From contig DJRZ01000080.1 of the NCBI GenBank assembly GCA_002440235.1, positions 1 through 5,945 on the forward strand: 5,945 nucleotides of DNA, given 5' to 3'. Shown piece after piece: positions 1 to 4,701 of the stretch. How positions within the stretch are numbered: position 1 is the first letter of the stretch; each line of letters begins with the position of its first letter. The notes under the pieces are model-generated. The model ran no database searches, was not told the DNA's origin, and saw only the letters and a list, made by a program, of their open reading frames with translations. Source of the DNA: Alphaproteobacteria bacterium UBA6347. GTDB taxonomy: Bacteria > Pseudomonadota > Alphaproteobacteria > CAAGCB01 > CAG-977. The position numbers were made by a program, and so were the translations under genes.

Positions 1-21
1 GGTTTTCACAAATACAAAAAA

Positions 22-48
22 GCCCCCGTTCAAGAAAAAAACGGGGGC
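22..48 (-). terminator. Rho-independent terminator of the dapL-dapF-clp operon
   Basis: A perfect 9-bp inverted repeat (GCCCCCGTT at 22-30, AACGGGGGC at 40-48) encloses a 9-base loop. Read on the minus strand it starts 8 bases after the TGA of the ClpB-like gene and is followed by six T (plus-strand A-tract 16-21), the classic intrinsic terminator layout. On the plus strand the hairpin is followed by GTTTTT (49-54), so it may also stop transcripts coming from the left: a bidirectional terminator. The stem and both T-tracts are seen directly; termination is inferred. Confidence 0.9.
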
Positions 49-56
49 GTTTTTCG

Positions 57-2210
57 TCATTCCTCCGTCCGAACGACGGGCGGGGGAGCGATGTCGGGCG
101 GCGTTTCCGCCGGCGCGGGCGCGACGGGCGGCGGCGTTTCGGAAACGGGGGCGGAAGCGGCGGCGGTCTTTTCGGCGGCTTCCTCGGCGGCGATTTCCTT
201 CGACATCACGGCGGCGGACATTTTCGGAATGCCCAGCCCCTTGCCCAAAGTCGACTTGAACCCCTTGATGACGGGAACTTTGATCACCTTGTGCGGCGCG
301 TTTTCGGCGGGGATCCCCCCCTGTTGCTTCGCCGCCAGCAAAGCCGCGCGTTTCCACGCGGGCAAGTCGGCGTATTCGTCGCCCGTTTCGTTCAGCTTGA
401 ACGTCGGCGGAGGCGGCGGTCTGTCGTCGATGTTGTCTTCCATCTTCTTTTCGACCGTGACGGCTTCCTCCAGCTGTTTGTTTTGGTCTTCGGGTTTCAG
501 GACGACGATTTCGACGCCCTTTTTATCCTTGGGACGAATGATTTTAATTAAATCCTCGCCGCTGACCTTGTCGTACATCATCAAAACGGACAGCGGGTTT
601 TCGATGTGGTGCTGAATCAGGCGTTTGATTTCGCGCACGCCGTTTTTGGCGATAAAGACCTCGTCCGCGAACCACTTTCTGGCTTCCAAAGTCAATTCGG
701 CGCGCAAACCGACGGCTTTGGCGCGCTTGACGAATTTGTTCAGGTGAATGTCCACGATCGCCAGCAGGTTTTCCTCCGCCAGCCCGTGGAACGGAATGAT
801 GTCGTCGATACGCGCCAGAAATTCGGGACGCAGGTTTTTGCGCAAAAACTCCATACGCTGATACCGCGGCAGGTTCGCGCCCAGGTTCGACGTCATGATC
901 ACGATCGTGTTGCGGAAATCGACCGTCACGCCCTTGCCGTCCGTCAACCGCCCTTCGTCCAGCAACTGCAGCATCAGGTTCAAGATTTCGCTGTGCGCCT
1001 TTTCCAATTCGTCGAACAGCACGACCTGATAAGGACGCAGGCGCACGGCTTCGGTCAGCACGCCGCCCTGTTCGTATCCGGGGGTGCCCGGAGGAGGACC
1101 CAGCAAACGCGCGACCGACGATTTTTCCATGTATTCGGACATGTCCAGCCGCAGCAAAGCCGTTTCGTCGTCGAACATAAATTCGGACAAAGCCTTTGCC
1201 AGCTCCGTTTTACCGACGCCGGTCGTACCGATGAACAGAAACGTTCCCAGCGGACGGTTCGGATCCTGCAATCCCGACTTCATGCGCCTGACCGCGCCGG
1301 AAATGACGGAAATCGCCTCCGGCTGACCGATGACGCGCCGCCCGATGAAGTTTTCCAGATCGATCAGTTTCTGTTTGTCCTCCGCTCCGACCTTGTCCAT
1401 CGGAATGCCCGTCCAGAACGAAACGATGTTCGCGACGTGCTGGTCGTTCAGGACGTTGTCCTTCGTCGATCCTTCGTCCAGCGCCATCATCAGCCCCGTA
1501 GCCGCTTCGTCCAAAAGGTCGAGCGCCTTTTCCGGAAACAGCCGAGATTTGACGTATCGGGCGGACATGGAAACGGCTTTTTGCAACACTTCGTCGGGGA
1601 TTTTAATGCCGTACTTTTCCTCCAGCTTCGGGGCGACGCCGCGCAGAATGTCCGTCGTTTCGGCGGGGGTGGGCTCTTCGATGTACATCGTTTGCAGACA
1701 GCTCATCAGGTCGGGATCGGTTTCGATGTACATTTTATAGGCGTTCAGCTCCGCCTCGACCACGCATTGAATGCCGCCGTCCAGCACTTTGGGTTTCAAA
1801 AATTTCGGGATTTCGTGGTTGCCGTTCGGCGTCATCGCCAAAAATCCCAAATCGTTGATGAACAGGATTTTTTCGCCTTTCGCCGCCTGCAATTCCTGAA
1901 AAGCGTCCTTCAAGTGGTCTTCGTATTCCGCCTGCGTTTTGGAATCGATCATCATCGTCGCGATGTCGACGCCGACGATCGTGCGCCCCCGCAGTTTCGG
2001 AGGACAGTCGCCCGCCGCCAAAGCCGCCGCCACGCCGACAACGATCGACGTTTTGCCCAGTCCCGTCTGCCCCAGCAGCATCGGGTTGCTTTTCATGTCG
2101 CGCAACAAAATGTGCATCACGCGGCGGATTTCCTTTTTGCGCCCGACGATCTGTTTCAATTCGCCTTTTTTCAGCTTTTCGGCGTAGTCGATGATGTATT
2201 TGCTGCCCAT
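57..2210 (-). CDS. ClpB-like double AAA+ ATPase, lacking N and M domains, degenerate first ATPase domain, Pro/Ala-rich tail
   Basis: This 717-aa protein aligns throughout with ClpB/Hsp104-type AAA+ disaggregases but is heavily modified. Residue 1 falls at the start of the first AAA+ domain (D1), so the usual N-domain of about 150 aa is absent. D1 (about 10-247) keeps Walker A (GQTGLGKT, 47-54). The Walker B acidic pair DE is ND (119-120), sensor 1 TT is AE (153-154), the two arginine fingers are S170-C171, and the pore-loop KYRG is KTQA (91-94). Only about 10 residues join D1 to D2, so the M-domain is missing. D2 (about 285-572) has Walker A GTTGVGKT (328-335), Walker B D400-E401, sensor 1 N442, arginine finger R467 and sensor 2 R526, all intact, but its pore-loop GYVG is GTPG (375-378). 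A Pro/Ala/Lys-rich tail follows (573-717). There is no signal peptide or membrane segment. ATG 2208-2210 has TAAGGA at 2221-2226 as ribosome-binding site, overlapping the dapF stop, and dapF leaves no room for an N-domain. Role unknown; an ATP-driven oligomer or remodeller without threading is inferred. ClpA/ClpC/ClpV are less likely, because D2 is most ClpB-like and no ClpP-binding loop was recognised. Confidence 0.9.
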   Translation of the reverse strand: MGSKYIIDYAEKLKKGELKQIVGRKKEIRRVMHILLRDMKSNPMLLGQTGLGKTSIVVGVAAALAAGDCPPKLRGRTIVGVDIATMMIDSKTQAEYEDHLKDAFQELQAAKGEKILFINDLGFLAMTPNGNHEIPKFLKPKVLDGGIQCVVEAELNAYKMYIETDPDLMSCLQTMYIEEPTPAETTDILRGVAPKLEEKYGIKIPDEVLQKAVSMSARYVKSRLFPEKALDLLDEAATGLMMALDEGSTKDNVLNDQHVANIVSFWTGIPMDKVGAEDKQKLIDLENFIGRRVIGQPEAISVISGAVRRMKSGLQDPNRPLGTFLFIGTTGVGKTELAKALSEFMFDDETALLRLDMSEYMEKSSVARLLGPPPGTPGYEQGGVLTEAVRLRPYQVVLFDELEKAHSEILNLMLQLLDEGRLTDGKGVTVDFRNTIVIMTSNLGANLPRYQRMEFLRKNLRPEFLARIDDIIPFHGLAEENLLAIVDIHLNKFVKRAKAVGLRAELTLEARKWFADEVFIAKNGVREIKRLIQHHIENPLSVLMMYDKVSGEDLIKIIRPKDKKGVEIVVLKPEDQNKQLEEAVTVEKKMEDNIDDRPPPPPTFKLNETGDEYADLPAWKRAALLAAKQQGGIPAENAPHKVIKVPVIKGFKSTLGKGLGIPKMSAAVMSKEIAAEEAAEKTAAASAPVSETPPPVAPAPAETPPDIAPPPVVRTEE
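60..494 (-). other. Low-complexity C-terminal extension of the ClpB-like protein
   Basis: This segment encodes residues 573-717 of the ClpB-like protein, beyond the point where ClpB normally ends. In order it holds a charged stretch rich in Glu/Lys/Asp, a run of five prolines (598-602), a short possible helix LPAWKRAALLAAK (616-628), a Lys/Gly/Val-rich part (about 641-663), an Ala/Glu helix-like part (664-685) and a Pro/Ala/Val-rich end (687-713). The reading frame is open and codon use resembles the rest of the gene. It looks mostly disordered; a docking or tethering role is inference. Confidence 0.75.
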
Positions 2211-2223
2211 TGTTCGTTTTTCC

Positions 2224-3042
2224 TTATCCCAGATATTCGCCGACGAAAGCGCGGTGCGTTTTCCCCGTCATCAGAACGTCGCCGCCGTTTCGCCATTCGA
2301 TGACCAGCGACCCGCCGTCCATTCGGATTTCGGCTTTGCCCGCGTTCAGCCCGCGGCGCACCGCGGCGACCAAAGTCGCGCAAGCCCCCGTGCCGCAAGC
2401 CTCCGTCAGCCCCGCGCCGCGTTCCCAGACGCGCATGCGGATCAGGTCGGGCGAAACGGGCTGCGCGAATTCGACGTTCGCGCGGTCGGGAAACATCGGG
2501 TGCGTTTCGACCATGCTTCCCCACTTTTCCACGTCGAAGCTTTCAACGTCGTCCACGAAAAACACGGCGTGAGGATTGCCGACCGACACGCAGCACGGTT
2601 CGGGCAATCCTTCGTCAATTCCCGCCACCGCCAGCGTGTCGCATTCGCGCGCCAAAGGAATCTCGTCCCATTTCAGGCGCGGTTTGCCCATATTGACCGT
2701 CACCAATCCGTTTTCCGCGCGCCAAGCCTTTAAAATCCGACCGTCGGGGGCTTCCATTTCCACGGAGTCCGTTCCCTGTTCGTCCATCAACAGGCGCGCC
2801 GTGCACCGCGATCCGTTGCCGCACGCGCCCGCCGTCGATCCGTCCGCGTTGAAAAACAGAATCTTCACCGCCGCCTTGTCCGATTTTTCCAGCAAAATCA
2901 GCTGGTCGAACCCGACGCCCGTTTTGCGGTCGCCGATCGCGACAATTTGATCGCGCGTCAGGCCGACGTTTCCCGAACGGTTGTCGATGATGACAAAGTC
3001 GTTGCCCAGCCCGTCCATTTTGATAAAGGGGATTTTTGTCAT
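2224..3042 (-). CDS. dapF: Diaminopimelate epimerase
   Basis: Cytoplasmic, PLP-independent epimerase converting LL-diaminopimelate to meso-diaminopimelate, which feeds lysine and peptidoglycan synthesis. The 272-aa length is normal for the family. It opens with the signature KMDGLGNDFV (8-17). The two catalytic cysteines lie in their expected motifs: C74 in GACGNGSR and C216 in ACGTGAC. The substrate-binding GNPHAVFFVDD stretch (155-165) and the ERGAGLTEACGTG block (208-219) are also present, so the enzyme should be active. The ATG at 3040-3042 overlaps the dapL TGA (3039-3041) in an ATGA arrangement, implying translational coupling; a weak GGGAAG lies 8 bases upstream (3051-3056). Its TAA forms part of the ribosome-binding site of the clp-like gene downstream. 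DapL, encoded just before it, makes its substrate. Confidence 0.97.
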   Translation of the reverse strand: MTKIPFIKMDGLGNDFVIIDNRSGNVGLTRDQIVAIGDRKTGVGFDQLILLEKSDKAAVKILFFNADGSTAGACGNGSRCTARLLMDEQGTDSVEMEAPDGRILKAWRAENGLVTVNMGKPRLKWDEIPLARECDTLAVAGIDEGLPEPCCVSVGNPHAVFFVDDVESFDVEKWGSMVETHPMFPDRANVEFAQPVSPDLIRMRVWERGAGLTEACGTGACATLVAAVRRGLNAGKAEIRMDGGSLVIEWRNGGDVLMTGKTHRAFVGEYLG

Positions 3043-4232
3043 AACGCCAGCTTCCCGATCCTGTCCAAAGCCCTCAGCGTGTTTTCGCGCGTGCCGAACG
3101 ACGTCAGGCGGACGTATCCTTCGCCGAATTTTCCGAACCCGCTGCCGGGGGTGCAGACCAGTTGCGCTTCGTTCAAAAACTTTTCAAACAAATCGACGGA
3201 AGTCATGCCGTCGGGCGTCGCCAGCCAGATATAGGGCGCGTCAACGCCGCCATATACCGTGAACCCCTTTGCCGCCAGCGTTTCGCAGATCAGCCGCGCG
3301 TTTTCCATGTAATACCCGACCGTTTCGCGCACCTGCTTTTTGCCGGCGTCGGAAAACACGGCTTCGGCGGCGCGCTGGACGATATAGGCGACGCCGTTGA
3401 ATTTCGTCGAATGGCGGCGGCTCCACATCGGGTTGACCGCGACCGGTTCGCCTTTGGGACCTTTGGCTTTCAGCGATTTCGGCACGACCATATAGGCGCA
3501 CCGCACGCCCGTGAACCCCGCCGTTTTGGAAAACGACCGCAGTTCGATCGCGACGTCTTTCGCCCCGTCGATTTCGTAAATGCTGTGCGGAATGTCGGGC
3601 GTCGCGATGTATTCCTTGTAAGCGGAATCAAAGATGATCACCGCGCCGTTTTCCTTGGCGTACTTCACCCATTTTTCCAAATCGGATTTGGTCAGGACCG
3701 AACCCGTCGGGTTGTTGGGCGAACACAGGTAGATCAGATCCGCCGCCCCCCGCGGCAAAGCGGGGGAAAATCCCGTTTCGCGGACGCAGGGCAAATATTC
3801 GATTTCGCGCCCCGCCATGATGTTCGTGTCGCGGTAGACGGGATAGACGGGATCCGGAATCGCCACGCGCGCGTTTTGCGAAAACAGTTCCTGCACGTTG
3901 CCGACATCGCATTTCGCGCCATCGGAAACAAAGATTTCGTCGATGTCGATTCCCAGTCCGGCATAGTCGTTTTCCGCGATCGCGCGGCGCAAAAACTCGT
4001 ACCCCTGTTCGGGACCGTATCCGCGCATCGTCGCGGCGTCGCCCATTTCGTCGACGGCTTTGTGCATCGCTTCGACGCATGCGGCGGGAATGGGCTGGGT
4101 CACGTCGCCGATGCCCAGACTGATAACGTCGGCATCGGGCGTTTTTTCCTTAAAAGCCTTTATTTTTTTGGCGATGTCCTGAAACAGGTAGTTCGCGGAC
4201 AGATCAAAATAATGCGAATTGGCTTCAATCAT
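3039..4232 (-). CDS. dapL: LL-diaminopimelate aminotransferase
   Basis: PLP-dependent fold-type I aminotransferase that converts tetrahydrodipicolinate and glutamate directly to LL-diaminopimelate and 2-oxoglutarate, replacing the DapD/DapC/DapE steps of the acylated routes. At 397 aa it has the usual DapL length. Seen in the sequence: LGIGDVTQPIP (39-49), RGYGPEQGYEFLR (70-82), SDGAKCDVGN (103-112), PDPVYPVYRDTN (126-137), SPNNPTG (171-177), D202 and Y205 for cofactor binding, the Schiff-base lysine K236 in SFSKTAGFTGVR, and R375 in YVRLTSFG for the substrate carboxylate. The RGYGPEQGY and SDGAKCD motifs separate DapL from ordinary aspartate aminotransferases. ATG 4230-4232 has TAAAGGA (4240-4246) 7 bases upstream, overlapping the stop codon of the preceding small gene. 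It overlaps dapF by 4 bases, the next step of the pathway. Confidence 0.96.
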   Translation of the reverse strand: MIEANSHYFDLSANYLFQDIAKKIKAFKEKTPDADVISLGIGDVTQPIPAACVEAMHKAVDEMGDAATMRGYGPEQGYEFLRRAIAENDYAGLGIDIDEIFVSDGAKCDVGNVQELFSQNARVAIPDPVYPVYRDTNIMAGREIEYLPCVRETGFSPALPRGAADLIYLCSPNNPTGSVLTKSDLEKWVKYAKENGAVIIFDSAYKEYIATPDIPHSIYEIDGAKDVAIELRSFSKTAGFTGVRCAYMVVPKSLKAKGPKGEPVAVNPMWSRRHSTKFNGVAYIVQRAAEAVFSDAGKKQVRETVGYYMENARLICETLAAKGFTVYGGVDAPYIWLATPDGMTSVDLFEKFLNEAQLVCTPGSGFGKFGEGYVRLTSFGTRENTLRALDRIGKLAL

Positions 4233-4243
4233 CTGTTTTTCCT

Positions 4244-4528
4244 TTACGCGTTAAAGATTTTTTTCACGGGAACGTCGTAGACCTGCGCGGGCGCGCCGTC
4301 GTCGTCGATTTCGCAGACCATGATCTGCGGCACGTTTTCCAGCGTTTCGAAAACGTCGCGCGGCACGCCGGTCAAACGCAGGGTCGGCATTTTGTCCGAC
4401 CGGATCAGGGTCGCCTGATTGTCCCCCAGCGTCAAACGCGGGTTTTCCGGTTTGTCGGCGAAGCCGTCCAGAACCAGCATCAACTCGCCGTCGTCGTTAT
4501 ACAAAAAATCGTATTCGTTGATATCCAT
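4244..4528 (-). CDS. Small acidic protein of unknown function, first gene of the dap operon
   Basis: A 94-aa protein that I do not recognise. It is rich in Asp/Glu, with an acidic N terminus (MDINEYDFLYNDDGELML) and DDD at 75-77, and has no cysteine pair, signal peptide or membrane segment. Alternating hydrophobic and charged residues (ELMLVLDGF, PTLRLTGVP, QIMVCEIDD) suggest a small beta-rich soluble fold. I chose the ATG at 4526-4528, which has a weak AAGAGA 6 bases upstream (4535-4540). The frame stays open back to 4711, but that longer form would run through the divergent promoter region and past the start of the opposite gene. The stop lies 11 bases before dapL and is built into the dapL ribosome-binding site, so the two are probably co-translated. 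A link to DAP or amino-acid metabolism is only positional. Confidence 0.75.
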   Translation of the reverse strand: MDINEYDFLYNDDGELMLVLDGFADKPENPRLTLGDNQATLIRSDKMPTLRLTGVPRDVFETLENVPQIMVCEIDDDGAPAQVYDVPVKKIFNA

Positions 4529-4569
4529 TTTCAATCTCTTTGGCTTTCGGGCAACAATGCCCCGCGCGC

Positions 4570-4598
4570 ATTTTAGATGAATTTTCGTTTTATGCAAA
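4570..4598 (-). promoter_or_regulatory. Candidate sigma-70 promoter for the leftward dap operon
   Basis: On the minus strand, TTTGCA (4593-4598; 4 of 6 to TTGACA), a 17-bp spacer and TAAAAT (4570-4575; 5 of 6 to TATAAT). Transcription would start near 4563 and give a leader of about 35 bases before the ATG at 4528. It lies in the only gap of the leftward gene cluster large enough for a promoter. The -35 match is weak. Confidence 0.45.
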
Positions 4599-4645
4599 GC
4601 GTTCTTTTGCCCGTCGCCGAAAAGCCCGTATCCGATCGGTCCGGT

Positions 4646-4673
4646 TTGAACCGCCGCCGTTTTCTGATAGAAT
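4646..4673 (+). promoter_or_regulatory. Extended -10 promoter for the peptide transporter gene
   Basis: TTGAAC (4646-4651; 4 of 6 to TTGACA), a 16-bp spacer, and TAGAAT (4668-4673; 5 of 6 to TATAAT) preceded by TG one base upstream (4665-4666), the extended -10 element. Transcription would start near 4680, about 20 bases before the transporter ATG and just upstream of its GGGAGG. Position and spacing fit well; activity is inferred. Confidence 0.6.
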
Positions 4674-4690
4674 GGACGCTCCACCGAAGC

Positions 4691-4696
4691 GGGAGG
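4691..4696 (+). promoter_or_regulatory. Ribosome-binding site fixing the transporter start
   Basis: GGGAGG lies 5 bases before the ATG at 4702-4704. It is the strongest Shine-Dalgarno match in the window. It supports this ATG, which also gives the family-typical short cytosolic N terminus before the first helix. Confidence 0.8.
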
Positions 4697-4701
4697 TTGC
4701 C

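Noticed and set aside
57..2210. The ClpB-like gene as a decaying pseudogene
   Set aside because: 717 codons are open, all checked D2 catalytic residues are intact, the gene has a ribosome-binding site and a terminator, and the losses cluster at specific functional sites instead of being random.
606..2303. Long plus-strand open frame (565 codons) opposite the clp-like gene
   Set aside because: It is the antisense shadow of a well-conserved AAA+ gene. Its translation is Arg/Gln/His/Phe-rich with no family motifs, as expected from reading a G+C-rich gene backwards.
2191..2733. Plus-strand open frames opposite dapF
   Set aside because: dapF has both catalytic cysteines and normal length on the other strand; these frames are shadows with no motifs.
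3162..4280. Long plus-strand open frame (372 codons) opposite dapL
   Set aside because: Antisense shadow of dapL. Composition is Arg/Phe/Asp-rich and no domain is recognisable.
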